From: Shimia sp047124445
GTDB lineage: Bacteria > Pseudomonadota > Alphaproteobacteria > Rhodobacterales > Rhodobacteraceae
Direction of reading: 5' to 3'
NCBI RefSeq assembly: GCF_047124445.1
Contig: NZ_CP138921.1
Location: 992,001 to 1,056,000 of the forward strand
DNA: 64,000 bases
Made by a program: the position numbers and the translations under genes. Position 1 is the stretch's first letter. Each line of letters begins with the position of its first letter. Shown here in pieces: positions 24,603 to 33,691 of the stretch. Below the pieces are notes generated by a model. That model did no database searches. It was not told where the DNA came from and saw only the letters and a program-made list of their open reading frames with translations.

Positions 24603-25736
24603 TTACATTTTGCAGTCAGCCGCATAGGCATCTGCGTGGTTGGTCAGACCTGTTGCAATGATCTTGTTGGTGTACACGTCACCTTCCTTGATCACTTCAC
24701 GCACATAGATGTTCTGCACCGGATGGTGGTTGTCACCAAAGGCAAAGTCGCCCCGTACGGAGTCAAACTCGGCTGCTTTCAGCGCCGCACGAAACGCATC
24801 TGCGTCAGCCACATCCGCCTTGCCCATCGCAGAGATCAGCAGGTTGGCGGTGTCAAAGCCTTGGGACGCATAGAGCGACGGCAGGCGGCCATACTCGGCC
24901 TGGAAGGTCTCCACAAACGCCGCGTTGGTGGCGTTGTCGATGTCCTTGTTCCACTGGCTGGTGTTTTTAACACCCATCGCCGCATCGCCAACCGCTTGCA
25001 GGATACCCTGATCAAAGCTGAACGCCGGCCCCACCAATGGCAGGTCCACACCGCTCGCGGCATATTGCTTCAGGAAAGAAATCCCCATGCCGCCTGGCAG
25101 GAAGAAATAAACGCTATCGGCGCCGGACGCACGGATCTGCGCGATTTCGGCGGCGTAATCGGTTTGACCCAGCTTGGTGTACAGTTCACCGGCCAACTCA
25201 CCTTCGAAGAAGCGCTTGTAACCCGTCAACGCGTCTTTGCCCGCTGGGTAGTTTGGCGCGAGAATAAAACTGTTCTTCAGGCCACTGTCGTTGGCGTAGG
25301 CCCCTGCGGCTTCGTGCAGGTTGTCGTTCTGCCATGCCACATTGAAGTAGTTCGGATGGCAGCCCTTGCCCGCAAGTGGCGATGGGCCTGCGTTGGGCGA
25401 CAGGTAGAATTTGCCCTGCGCCGTCGCTGCCGGAACCACGGCCATGGCCAGGTTGGACCAGATGATGCCGGTCAGCACGTCGACTTTTTCAGACTGGATC
25501 ATTTTGTCGGCCAATTGCACGGCAATGTCTGGCTTGCGCTGATCGTCCTCGATCACAACTTCCAGATCATCCCGGCCCGCCTGCTTCACGGCCAACATGA
25601 AGCCATCGCGCACGTCGATGCCCAAACCTGCGCCGCCGCCGGACAGTGTGGTGATCATTCCAACTTTCACATCCGCCTGCGCTGTTGCGCCTGCCAATGC
25701 CATTGCCGCGGCCAACGCCGCACTCCGCAACTTCAT
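24603..25736 (-). CDS. Periplasmic branched-chain-type substrate-binding protein (second importer)
   Basis: A 377-residue type-I periplasmic binding protein with a Sec signal peptide (MKLRSAALAAAMALAGATAQA, cleavage after AQA). The mature start DVKVGMITTLSGGGAGLG and the IEDDQRKPDIAVQLADKMI region are characteristic of the LivJ/aromatic-acid binder group. It heads the second livHMGF operon. Unlike the first binder it is Sec- rather than Tat-exported. The ligand is unknown; amino acids, or an aromatic or dicarboxylic acid linked to the glutarate genes, are possible. Confidence 0.88.
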   Translation of the reverse strand: MKLRSAALAAAMALAGATAQADVKVGMITTLSGGGAGLGIDVRDGFMLAVKQAGRDDLEVVIEDDQRKPDIAVQLADKMIQSEKVDVLTGIIWSNLAMAVVPAATAQGKFYLSPNAGPSPLAGKGCHPNYFNVAWQNDNLHEAAGAYANDSGLKNSFILAPNYPAGKDALTGYKRFFEGELAGELYTKLGQTDYAAEIAQIRASGADSVYFFLPGGMGISFLKQYAASGVDLPLVGPAFSFDQGILQAVGDAAMGVKNTSQWNKDIDNATNAAFVETFQAEYGRLPSLYASQGFDTANLLISAMGKADVADADAFRAALKAAEFDSVRGDFAFGDNHHPVQNIYVREVIKEGDVYTNKIIATGLTNHADAYAADCKM

Positions 25737-25819
25737 TTTGTCGCTCCCTGGTTCTTTGTTTTTTCAAGAGGAACCTTGGGCGTTCCGAGGGGCGTCCGTC
25801 AATAAGCTGAAGAAATTTT

Positions 25820-25870
25820 TTTTAAGCTTAAAATATCTTCAAGCCTAAAAGGTATTTTTTCGTACCTTTT
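25820..25870. promoter_or_regulatory. AT-rich palindromes upstream of second liv operon
   Basis: Two perfect dyads stand here: TTTTAAGCTTAAAA at 25820-25833, and AAAAGGTA / TACCTTTT arms (25847-25854 and 25863-25870) with an 8-base spacer. The surrounding sequence is markedly more AT-rich than its neighbours. The location 85-135 bases before the binding-protein start suits an operator and promoter. An Lrp/AsnC- or GntR-type regulator is a guess. Confidence 0.45.
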
Positions 25871-25995
25871 CAATCCGATGTCAAGAAACCTTAATCTCAA
25901 GAAAACGGCTATCTTCGCCAATTTCTGCGCGCACACTAAACTTAAACATGTGCTCAGGTACCTCGGATCAAGCGTCTGAACGGCCTTTCACACAT

Positions 25996-26026
25996 CCAAA
26001 AGAAAACGCCGGGGTCTCCCCCGGCG
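25996..26026 (-). terminator. Rho-independent terminator of rne
   Basis: A perfect 8-base GC stem (26007-26014 with 26019-26026, loop of four) is followed, in the minus-strand messenger, by TTTTCTTTT. It lies 9 bases beyond the rne stop. Confidence 0.85.
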
Positions 26027-26034
26027 CTTCCAAT

Positions 26035-29000
26035 TTACTTACCGCGTGACCACCAGCCACGCCGCTTTGGCTTGGGCGGGGCTGCCGGTTCTGGCTCGGC
26101 CACCGCAACTTCTGCCACAGGTTCAACTTCAACTTCCACCGGTGCCTCGGCGTCTGCTTCTGGGGCTTCAACCTCTTCAGCTGACGCTTCAGGAGCAACC
26201 TCTTCCGCGGTGGTTTCCACTTCTGGCTCAGCAACGTCCGCAGCCTCAGATTGCTCTGCTTCGGTCACAGGCTCCTGCGCTTCCACAGGCTCAGCTTCCG
26301 TGGCTTCCGCCGCAGGCGCTTCATCAGCGGCTTCCTCGGCACTCACCTCTTCCGTGGCGGCCTCAGACTTCTTACCCCGAGATCGGCTGCGACGGCTCCG
26401 GCTGCGCTTCTTGGGTTTCTCTTCACCCTCAGCGGCCTCTTCTGCTGGCTTATCGTCGCCCCCCTCAGAGGCGTCTCCCTCTTCAGATGCCTCGGCATCG
26501 CCTTCAGAAGGTGTTTCGCTAGACGCGTCACCTTCACCATTCTCGCCATTACCCCGACGACGACGGCGACGACGACGGCGTTTCTTCGGCTTGGCTTCGC
26601 CTTCCTCGGTTTCCGGCTTCTCTTCCGAAATCACTTCGGCGTCTTCCACGTCCGCGTCATCAATTGCGTCCATGATCGAGATGTCACCAGACACGACCGG
26701 CGCCTCAGGCTCCGGCACTACGCGCGTTGCGGTTTTGAACTTTTCGATGGAGAAGTCTGGCGACACCAGATGCGGGTCGGCTTCTATGCGTACGGACAGA
26801 CCATAACGCGCTTCGATCTGCGCCACATGCTCACGCTTCTGGTTCATCAGGTAGTTCACGATGGCCACTGGCGCTTTCACCAGAACCTCGCGAGACCGGC
26901 CGCGTGTGCCTTCTTCCTCAATCTGACGCAGGATCGACAGCGCCAGGTTGTCATCCGAGCGGATCAAACCGGTGCCGTGACAATGTGGACATGGCTGTGT
27001 GGTCGCCTCGATCATACCAGGACGCAGACGCTGACGGCTCATTTCCATCAGACCAAAGCCCGAAATCCGGCCCACCTGAATGCGCGCACGATCGGTCTTA
27101 AGCTTGTCCTTCATGCGCTTTTCAACTGCAGTGTTGTTCTTGCGCTCGTCCATATCAATGAAATCGATCACGATCAGACCGGCGAGGTCACGCAGACGCA
27201 GCTGGCGAGCCACCTCTTCGGCGGCCTCCAGGTTGGTCTTCAGCGCCGTCTCTTCAATCGAGCCTTCCTTGGTGGCCCGACCGGAGTTCACGTCAATCGC
27301 CACCAGTGCTTCGGTCACGCCAATTACGATGTAACCACCGGACTTCAACTGCACCGTTGGGTTAAACATCCCCGACAGATAGCTCTCCACCTGATAGCGG
27401 GCCAACAATGGCAGGCTGTCCTGATACCGTTTCACGTTTTTGGCATGGGACGGCATGATCATCTTCATAAAGTCTTTGGCGATGCGGTAGCCGCGCTCGC
27501 CTTCCACCAGAACCTCGTCAATCTCACGCGAATAAAGATCGCGGATCGAGCGTTTGATCAGGTCGCCTTCTTCATAGATTTTGGCAGGTGCCGTCGACTT
27601 GAGTGTCAGCTCGCGGATCTGCTCCCAAAGGCGCTGCAGATACTCATAGTCGCGCTTAATCTCGGACTTGGTGCGCTTCGCTCCAGCCGTACGCACAATC
27701 AACCCTGCGCCCTGCGGCACATCAATCTCGTTGGAGATTTCCTTGAGCTTCTTGCGGTCCGCCGCATTGGTGATCTTGCGGGAAATACCACCACCACGCG
27801 CGGTGTTTGGCATCAGAACACAATAGCGACCAGCCAAGGAGAGATAGGTGGTCAGCGCCGCGCCTTTGTTGCCGCGCTCTTCTTTCACAACCTGCACCAG
27901 CATGATCTGGCGCACTTTGATCACTTCCTGAATCTTGTAGCGACGCGGACGCGGCTTGCGCGGCGGACGAATGTCCTCGCTGTCGTCTTCATCAGCGACA
28001 GATTCAATGCTCTCGTCTTTCTCCGACGCCTCGGAACGCTTGCCGCGACGACGGGAGCGACGACGGCCGGATTTTTTACCGCTGTCTTCGTCATCTGAGG
28101 AAGCCTCAGAGTCCGCCTCGGCATCCGCCTCTTCTTCGGCACCTTCTGCTGCTTCTGCATCAGCTTCCGGAGCGTCTTCAGCAACAGCGTCTTCGTCCTG
28201 AGCGGCGCTCTCGGAGTCGGCTTCGGAACTATCCGCCGCATCATCAGCTGCTTCCGCGACTTCTGGCTCTTCAACAGCGGCTTCTACTTCTTCCGCCACA
28301 GCCTCTTCCGGCGCCTCTTCCGCGGCACCCTCTTCTACAGGCTCAGCCTCAACATCCGCATTTTCGTCACTTTCCGGTGCAGCCGCCTCGGTCTCTTCGA
28401 CAGCCTCTTCCACCGCAACGTCGTCTTCCGTAGCGTCTTCGCCTTCCGGCGCAGCGCTGGCTTCGGTTTCGGTCTCTTCGCCAGTTTCCGGGTCCTTGCT
28501 GACCACAGCATCTTCGCCTTCGGTGTTGGCCGCGATGGTCTTTGGACCTTCGTCTTTGTCCCGACCGTCCTCAGAAGTATCCTCAGCCGCAGCTTCTGCA
28601 GTCTCTTCTGCATCCGCCGCCTCAGTTTCCGCCGCAACGTCGCTTTCCGCTTCCGGTGCGTCTTCTGCAGCCTCTTCCTCAGCAGCCTCTTCGGCCTCTG
28701 CTGGCGCTACTTCAGCCGCGTCCGCTTCAACGTCTGCCGAAGCATCCGCTTCAGCTGCTTCTGCTTCCGCAGGCTCCTCAACCGGAGTCTCTTCCACCAG
28801 TTCCATCGGCGACAGACCTTCGTCTTGGTCACCGCCGGCATCCTCCACCAAATCAATGGTCTCCATGCCGGAGATTTCCGCAACCGGCTCTTCGGACGCA
28901 GCTTCTACCGCCTCGGTCTCGGTTGCCTCAGTGGCCACCTGATCCTCGGACTTCTTCTTGCGAGAGCGGGACCGACGCGACCTCGCCTTCGGCTTTTCTT

Positions 29001-29319
29001 CTTCCTCGTCGCGCGCTTTCAGAGACTCGGCATAGGCCCGCTCTTCTTCCATAAGCGCCTCGCGATCCGCCACAGGGATCTGGTAATAATCCGGATGGAT
29101 TTCCGAAAACGCCAAGAAGCCATGGCGGTTTCCGCCATAGTCCACGAAGGCCGCCTGCAACGACGGCTCAACCCGAGTTACTTTTGCGAGATAGATGTTG
29201 CCAGCAAGCTGGCGCTTGTTTTCGGATTCAAAGTCGAACTCCTCAACCTTGTTTCCGTCCACCACCACAACACGGGTCTCTTCCGCGTGGGTGGCGTCGA
29301 TGAGCATTTTCTTAGCCAT
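26035..29319 (-). CDS. rne: Ribonuclease E
   Basis: A 1094-residue endoribonuclease that starts most messenger decay and processes rRNA and tRNA precursors. The first half of the S1 domain (residues 1-105, with NIYLAKVTRVEPSLQAAFVDYG) is separated from the second half (YKIQEVIKVRQIMLVQVVKEERGNKG) by about 360 residues rich in Glu, Ala and Asp. The catalytic region has VAIDVNSGRAT and IVIDFIDMDE, giving the two Mg-binding Asp residues, and CPHCHGTG is the Zn-link. The C-terminal arm has Arg-rich patches, acidic stretches and ends PKRRGWWSRGK. The ATG at 29319 is preceded by GGAT. The acidic insertion occurs in other alphaproteobacterial RNase E proteins, but it is long here. Confidence 0.93.
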   Translation of the reverse strand: MAKKMLIDATHAEETRVVVVDGNKVEEFDFESENKRQLAGNIYLAKVTRVEPSLQAAFVDYGGNRHGFLAFSEIHPDYYQIPVADREALMEEERAYAESLKARDEEEEKPKARSRRSRSRKKKSEDQVATEATETEAVEAASEEPVAEISGMETIDLVEDAGGDQDEGLSPMELVEETPVEEPAEAEAAEADASADVEADAAEVAPAEAEEAAEEEAAEDAPEAESDVAAETEAADAEETAEAAAEDTSEDGRDKDEGPKTIAANTEGEDAVVSKDPETGEETETEASAAPEGEDATEDDVAVEEAVEETEAAAPESDENADVEAEPVEEGAAEEAPEEAVAEEVEAAVEEPEVAEAADDAADSSEADSESAAQDEDAVAEDAPEADAEAAEGAEEEADAEADSEASSDDEDSGKKSGRRRSRRRGKRSEASEKDESIESVADEDDSEDIRPPRKPRPRRYKIQEVIKVRQIMLVQVVKEERGNKGAALTTYLSLAGRYCVLMPNTARGGGISRKITNAADRKKLKEISNEIDVPQGAGLIVRTAGAKRTKSEIKRDYEYLQRLWEQIRELTLKSTAPAKIYEEGDLIKRSIRDLYSREIDEVLVEGERGYRIAKDFMKMIMPSHAKNVKRYQDSLPLLARYQVESYLSGMFNPTVQLKSGGYIVIGVTEALVAIDVNSGRATKEGSIEETALKTNLEAAEEVARQLRLRDLAGLIVIDFIDMDERKNNTAVEKRMKDKLKTDRARIQVGRISGFGLMEMSRQRLRPGMIEATTQPCPHCHGTGLIRSDDNLALSILRQIEEEGTRGRSREVLVKAPVAIVNYLMNQKREHVAQIEARYGLSVRIEADPHLVSPDFSIEKFKTATRVVPEPEAPVVSGDISIMDAIDDADVEDAEVISEEKPETEEGEAKPKKRRRRRRRRRGNGENGEGDASSETPSEGDAEASEEGDASEGGDDKPAEEAAEGEEKPKKRSRSRRSRSRGKKSEAATEEVSAEEAADEAPAAEATEAEPVEAQEPVTEAEQSEAADVAEPEVETTAEEVAPEASAEEVEAPEADAEAPVEVEVEPVAEVAVAEPEPAAPPKPKRRGWWSRGK

Positions 29320-29752
29320 GTTATCCGTTTGCACCCGCGCAAGCGCCGCGCCCCTCCCGGGGGATCGGGTCGATGAACTTGTCTGGGGTGTCTTGTCTGA
29401 GCGAGGGGATGCGCGCCGCCGATGGGGCCGCTTGCGGTCCCTGCTCGGTCTCTCAAATTACTCGCGCGCTTCATCGCGTTTCTTCTCCGACGCGGCGATC
29501 GGTGTGCCCGAGCCTGCGCCTGTTACATGCCCTCCGCCATGGCGGTGCGGGCGTCTCTACCGGTTCATTTTCATGAACCCAATCGGTCTGAGTATTGTGC
29601 CCGGCCCTCTGCCCCTCGGGGTCCTGTGGGCCACCTGATACGCAACACTCAGCGAAACTCATTACGGCGCGCAAAGCCTGCGCAGACCGTTCCCCCACAT
29701 AAAACCACTCCTGTGGAAAACACAATGGGGAATCGTCTGACGGATAGCTGGC
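29320..29752 (-). promoter_or_regulatory. 433-base gene-free region: rne leader and promoter
   Basis: No convincing gene lies here. RNase E messengers commonly have long 5' leaders through which the enzyme controls its own synthesis. Two stems are visible: the palindrome CCGCCATGGCGG at 29534-29545, and GGTTCAT / ATGAACC with a four-base loop at 29562-29579. I infer an autoregulatory leader; no promoter boxes could be fixed with confidence. Confidence 0.45.
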
Positions 29753-30436
29753 TTAGGTTAACGCCTTGTCAAAAAGCCCAATCTGGACAGCAGCATGGCC
29801 CAAATCTTGGGCAATCAACTGCCCCAAATCCGGCAAGGGAGTGTTTGGCGGACGCAGGTCCGGAATTTGCACTGTAAAACACCCGGCCCGCACCGCAGCC
29901 GTGGTGCCCAGGTCACTGTCCTCAAAGGCCACACAATGCGTCGGGTCCGCCCCCAATCGGCGCGCGCCCTCCAGATAAGGCTCCGGGTCCGGTTTGTTGG
30001 CAGCCACCTCATTGCCTGTGCAGACCGTGTCGAAAAAAGACAGAAGCCCCGCGGTCTCCAAATGATGCTGCGCCGCCGGTCCGTGGGTGGAGGTTACGAC
30101 CGCCATTGGCACCTTTTTAGTCCGAATGGCTTGCAGCACATCCAAAGCAAATGGCTTTACCGGCACACCCTTGGTGACATTCTCCTTGTGAAGCGCGCGC
30201 CACTGCAGATCAAACGCAACCACATCCGTGCTCTTAGGAAGAAACTTGTGCAACTGCGCCGTGCTGTGCTGGCTCGACGTGCCCACCAACGTGCCGAAAA
30301 ACGCCTCCGCCTCTTCGCGCGCAATTTGAAGATCATCCGTCAATGTCACAAAGGCCGACAGAAACATCCGCTCCGTATCCAGAAGCACCCCATCCATATC
30401 AAACAAATAGGCCGCCGGGGATTCCAACATCGCCAT
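29753..30436 (-). CDS. HAD-family hydrolase (subfamily IA, phosphatase/mutase type)
   Basis: A 227-residue HAD hydrolase. Motif I is FDMDGVLLD (nucleophile Asp and acid Asp), motif II is VVTST, motif III has the Lys of NKPDPEPYL, and motif IV is FEDSDLG. The cap is the small helical type between motifs I and II. The substrate is a phosphorylated small molecule that cannot be specified; beta-phosphoglucomutase-like and phosphoglycolate-like members look similar. The ATG at 30436 has GGAG ten bases upstream. Confidence 0.85.
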   Translation of the reverse strand: MAMLESPAAYLFDMDGVLLDTERMFLSAFVTLTDDLQIAREEAEAFFGTLVGTSSQHSTAQLHKFLPKSTDVVAFDLQWRALHKENVTKGVPVKPFALDVLQAIRTKKVPMAVVTSTHGPAAQHHLETAGLLSFFDTVCTGNEVAANKPDPEPYLEGARRLGADPTHCVAFEDSDLGTTAAVRAGCFTVQIPDLRPPNTPLPDLGQLIAQDLGHAAVQIGLFDKALT

Positions 30437-30497
30437 ACTTAAGAAGCTCCACAAATTCCGTTAGCGCCAACGGTGTGCACCCTGTCACCAATCAGAA

Positions 30498-30530
30498 AAC
30501 GCCGCAAGCCATTCGCGGGCCTGCGGCGTT
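30498..30530 (-). terminator. Rho-independent terminator of dctB-dctD
   Basis: A 9-base perfect stem (30498-30506 with 30522-30530) with a further inner GCC/GGC pairing is followed in the minus-strand messenger by TTTTCTGATT. It lies 22 bases beyond the dctD stop. Confidence 0.8.
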
Positions 30531-30552
30531 CACATAATCTATCGGCCTGAAA

Positions 30553-31875
30553 TCAGAGGTAATCCGCCCTCTGAAGTCCGTATTTCGCCATCTTCTCGTT
30601 CAACGTCCGACGTGGCAAGCACAGCTCTTCCATTACACCAGCAATAGAGCCGCGATGCCGGCGCATTGTGTTGTCAATCAACATGCGCTCAAAGGCTTCA
30701 ACATACTCCTTAAGCGGTTTGCCCTCGGTGGTCACAACCGGCTGCATCTCCTCGTGGTCACTCATCAGCAGCGAGGCAATCGTGCCTTCGCCTCGACGGC
30801 TTTGCAGCACAGCCCGTTCCGCCAGGTTGATCAGCTGACGCACGTTGCCTGGCCATGGCGCCTGCAACAACTGCGCCGCTTCCTGCGCGCTCACCTTCGG
30901 CGCATCGCAGCCATATTCCTCGCTGAATTGCTCCGACAGTCGCGTGAACAGGCTGAGGATGTCTTCGCCACGCTGACGCAGTGGCGGCACCGTGATCCGC
31001 AAGGCCGCCAAGCGGTAGAATAGATCAGAGCGCAGCGCGTCTTCGCAGGTGCGGTCCTGTTCCTGCATGTTGGAAATCGCCACAATCCGCGTCTCTGCGG
31101 GCGTGCCCTGCTCATTGATTACATTGAGCAGCTTGGCTTGCAGCGCATCGCTCAGGCTCTCGATGTCTTCCAGGACCAGCGTCCCGCCACGTGCTTCTTC
31201 CACCGCAGGCAATTGGCTGTCTTCTGGGTTCATCGGTCCAAACAGCCGTTTGGCCAGCGCCTCTTCTTCAAAGGCCCCACAGCTCACCAGCACAAACTTT
31301 TTGCCAGCCCGGCTGCCAACAGCGTGCAACGCATGCGCCACCAATGTCTTGCCGGTGCCGGTCTCACCATCGATAAGCACATGCCCATCGGCCTGCCCCA
31401 AATCGAGGATGTCTTCCTTGAGACGCGCCATCACCGGGCTCGCCCCAATCAGCTTATTCATGATCTGATCGCCATCAGACAGCTCACGCCGCAGCGCCCG
31501 CGCATCCAAGGTCAAACGCCGTGCATTGGTGGCCTTCTTCGCCAGTTGCGTCATGCGATCCGGATTAAACGGCTTCTCAAGGAAATCAAACGCACCAACG
31601 CGCATCGCTTCCACGGCCATCGGCACATCACCGTGCCCCGTGATCATAATCACAGGCAGCGAACTGTCCGCGCCCATCAGCTTCTTCAGAAACTGCATCC
31701 CGTCCATGCCCGGCATCTTGATGTCAGAAATCACGATCCCCGGATACTCTGCTCCAAGCGCCTTCAGCGCATCCTCGGCGCTGGGAAAAGTTTCAGTGTC
31801 ATAGCCCGACAGTGCCAACCATTGGCTGATCGACTGCCGCATGTCCTGCTCGTCATCGACGATAGCGATCTTCAT
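30553..31875 (-). CDS. dctD: DctD-type response regulator lacking the sigma54-contact motif
   Basis: A 440-residue regulator with an N-terminal receiver domain (D7, D8 and phosphorylation site D51), a AAA+ domain with Walker A GETGTGKT at 170-177, and a C-terminal Fis-type helix-turn-helix (MEELCLPRRTLNEKMAKYG). The GAFTGA loop used to contact sigma54 is missing: the corresponding stretch reads LFGPMNPEDSQLPAVEE. Walker B is also altered (GGTLVLEDIE rather than LDEI). So it probably acts without sigma54, as NtrC does in Rhodobacter. It is read from the same transcript as dctB, 16 bases apart. No C4-dicarboxylate transporter gene adjoins, so its target is uncertain. Confidence 0.85.
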   Translation of the reverse strand: MKIAIVDDEQDMRQSISQWLALSGYDTETFPSAEDALKALGAEYPGIVISDIKMPGMDGMQFLKKLMGADSSLPVIMITGHGDVPMAVEAMRVGAFDFLEKPFNPDRMTQLAKKATNARRLTLDARALRRELSDGDQIMNKLIGASPVMARLKEDILDLGQADGHVLIDGETGTGKTLVAHALHAVGSRAGKKFVLVSCGAFEEEALAKRLFGPMNPEDSQLPAVEEARGGTLVLEDIESLSDALQAKLLNVINEQGTPAETRIVAISNMQEQDRTCEDALRSDLFYRLAALRITVPPLRQRGEDILSLFTRLSEQFSEEYGCDAPKVSAQEAAQLLQAPWPGNVRQLINLAERAVLQSRRGEGTIASLLMSDHEEMQPVVTTEGKPLKEYVEAFERMLIDNTMRRHRGSIAGVMEELCLPRRTLNEKMAKYGLQRADYL

Positions 31876-31891
31876 GCTTTGTGCCACGAAT

Positions 31892-33655
31892 TTACTCCGC
31901 TGCTTCAATATCTTCGTTCAAGATAGGCAGTTGAACTTCAAATACAGCCCCCTGCCCGTCTCCATTCCGCGCTGTCAGCCGTCCGCCAAGGTCGCTGACG
32001 ATGCCAGAGCTGATTGCCAACCCCAAACCAACACCCTCACCGGGCTGTTTGGTGGTGAAAAACGGCTCAAAAAGGTTGTTCAAATCCTCAATGCCAGGTC
32101 CGTTGTCGCGCACCGTCAAAGTAGCGGTTTCCCCTGCTGCCAAAAGGATTTCGATCTCCGGATCAGCCACGGACTCTGTCGCATCCAGCGCGTTGCGCAG
32201 CAGGTTGATCATCACCTGCTCAATCCGCACCCGATCGCCCATCACACGCACCGGATCCGTCGGCACAATCTTGCTTATGCGCACCTGCCGCTGACGCAAT
32301 TGCGGCTCCATCATCGACAAAGCCGAGGCCACAGCCTCCCCCATATCAACCACATGGAACTCATCACCGCCTTTTCGGGCGTAGGACTTGAGCTGCTTGG
32401 TGATTGCACCCATGCGCTCGATCAGGTCGTCAATCCGCTGAAATGAGGTCAGCGCCTCGTCCGGCCGATTGCGCTTCACCAAAAGCTGCGCCCCAGCCAG
32501 ATAAGTCTTCATAGCCGCCAACGGCTGGTTCAACTCATGGCTCACCGCTGCCGACATCTCGCCAAGCGCCGCCAATTTCGAGCTTTGCGCCAGGCTTTGC
32601 TCCGCCACCTCAAGGCTCTGCTGCATCCGCTCGCGCTCGGCGATTTCCCGCTGAAGTCGCTGGTTCAACCCGCGCAACTCCACACTTTCACGTTGAAACA
32701 AAGCCATGCGCAGCGCGCTTTTGCGCCCCAACACATAGAATCCCAGCGCCAACAGGATCGCAAAACCCATGATCTCCAGTGCCAGAACCGCGTTCACCTT
32801 CTCCCGCACACCGGCATAACTGGTAAAACTGGTCATCTGCCATCCACGGAATGGGATACGTGCGCCCATACGCATCACGGCTTCGCCGCGAAGGTAAGCA
32901 TCCGCTGGGTCTTGCGCCCAATCCGCCGTCACTTTGATGGCCCGCTCAATTGCGCCCAAAGCAGGCTGCCGCGACAGCGCCTCTGCCTCGGTTAACCCCC
33001 GCCAGCGCGGCTCACTGCTCAGGATGATAGTGCCTTCGCTGTCTGCCACCAGAACCGCATCCGAAATCCCGGCCCAAGCCCGCTCAAACTTGTGCAGATC
33101 GACCTCAACCGCGATCACACCAAGTGTTGCGCCACCGCTTTCCAACCGCCGGGAATAGATAAACCGGTACGCTCCCGTCTCGTCCTTGGCCGTGGTAAAC
33201 AGGGTAACATTAGACCGTAACGCATTGATAAAGAACTCTTGTTCCCGATACATGGTTCCCAATCGCGTGCGGTCAGTCGCCGCGACTGTGCGTCCGGTCT
33301 CATCCAGCATCAACAAGGACGCCGCGCCGATCTCATCGACAAAACTGATCAACCGCGCCGTGGAGCTCGAGAAATCCTGAGAGTTCAACGCCCCTATCAA
33401 CTCAGGGTCTTTGGCCAGCAACTGTGGCACAATGGCGTTGCGTCGCAACTCACTCAACAAGTTGCCGGAATAGAGCGCCAATCGAAGCTCCGCCCGATTG
33501 CGCGTATTCGCTGTAAACCGATCTGTCAGAAAGCTGTTGGTGACCCAAATCGTCACCCCCGCAGCCACGACCAACAACGCCAAGGTCACACGCGCCCGCC
33601 AGCTTGTCGTTGCCGGGCGCAGTTTTTCAGTGGTGTCGGAGGCGTGTTGCGTCAT
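31892..33655 (-). CDS. dctB: DctB-type sensor histidine kinase
   Basis: A 587-residue membrane kinase. It has a membrane segment at about 24-40, a large periplasmic sensor region (about 45-285, dCache-like), a second membrane segment at about 291-310, a coiled coil (about 318-360), then HisKA with phosphorylatable H373 in AAVSHELNQPLAAM. The ATPase domain follows with NLLRNALDATE, DNGPGIEDL and GVGLGLAIS. This architecture is that of C4-dicarboxylate sensor DctB. It partners the downstream regulator. The ligand is inferred from the family. Confidence 0.88.
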   Translation of the reverse strand: MTQHASDTTEKLRPATTSWRARVTLALLVVAAGVTIWVTNSFLTDRFTANTRNRAELRLALYSGNLLSELRRNAIVPQLLAKDPELIGALNSQDFSSSTARLISFVDEIGAASLLMLDETGRTVAATDRTRLGTMYREQEFFINALRSNVTLFTTAKDETGAYRFIYSRRLESGGATLGVIAVEVDLHKFERAWAGISDAVLVADSEGTIILSSEPRWRGLTEAEALSRQPALGAIERAIKVTADWAQDPADAYLRGEAVMRMGARIPFRGWQMTSFTSYAGVREKVNAVLALEIMGFAILLALGFYVLGRKSALRMALFQRESVELRGLNQRLQREIAERERMQQSLEVAEQSLAQSSKLAALGEMSAAVSHELNQPLAAMKTYLAGAQLLVKRNRPDEALTSFQRIDDLIERMGAITKQLKSYARKGGDEFHVVDMGEAVASALSMMEPQLRQRQVRISKIVPTDPVRVMGDRVRIEQVMINLLRNALDATESVADPEIEILLAAGETATLTVRDNGPGIEDLNNLFEPFFTTKQPGEGVGLGLAISSGIVSDLGGRLTARNGDGQGAVFEVQLPILNEDIEAAE

Positions 33656-33691
33656 GCAAGAATATTACGCGTACGCGCCGACACCCTCAAG

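Noticed and set aside
26251..28098. A 615-codon open frame on the plus strand within rne
   Set aside because: It is antisense to RNase E. Its composition mirrors the biased Glu/Ala/Arg codons of rne, and it has no recognisable domain.
26600..29000. Repeated GAGGCC/GCCGAA-like units as a possible DNA repeat array
   Set aside because: They are low-complexity codons for Glu/Ala in the RNase E insertion, without a regular period.
29534..29545. CCGCCATGGCGG as a start codon context for a small gene
   Set aside because: The frame from this ATG has no ribosome binding site and no domain; the palindrome is better read as a stem in the rne leader.
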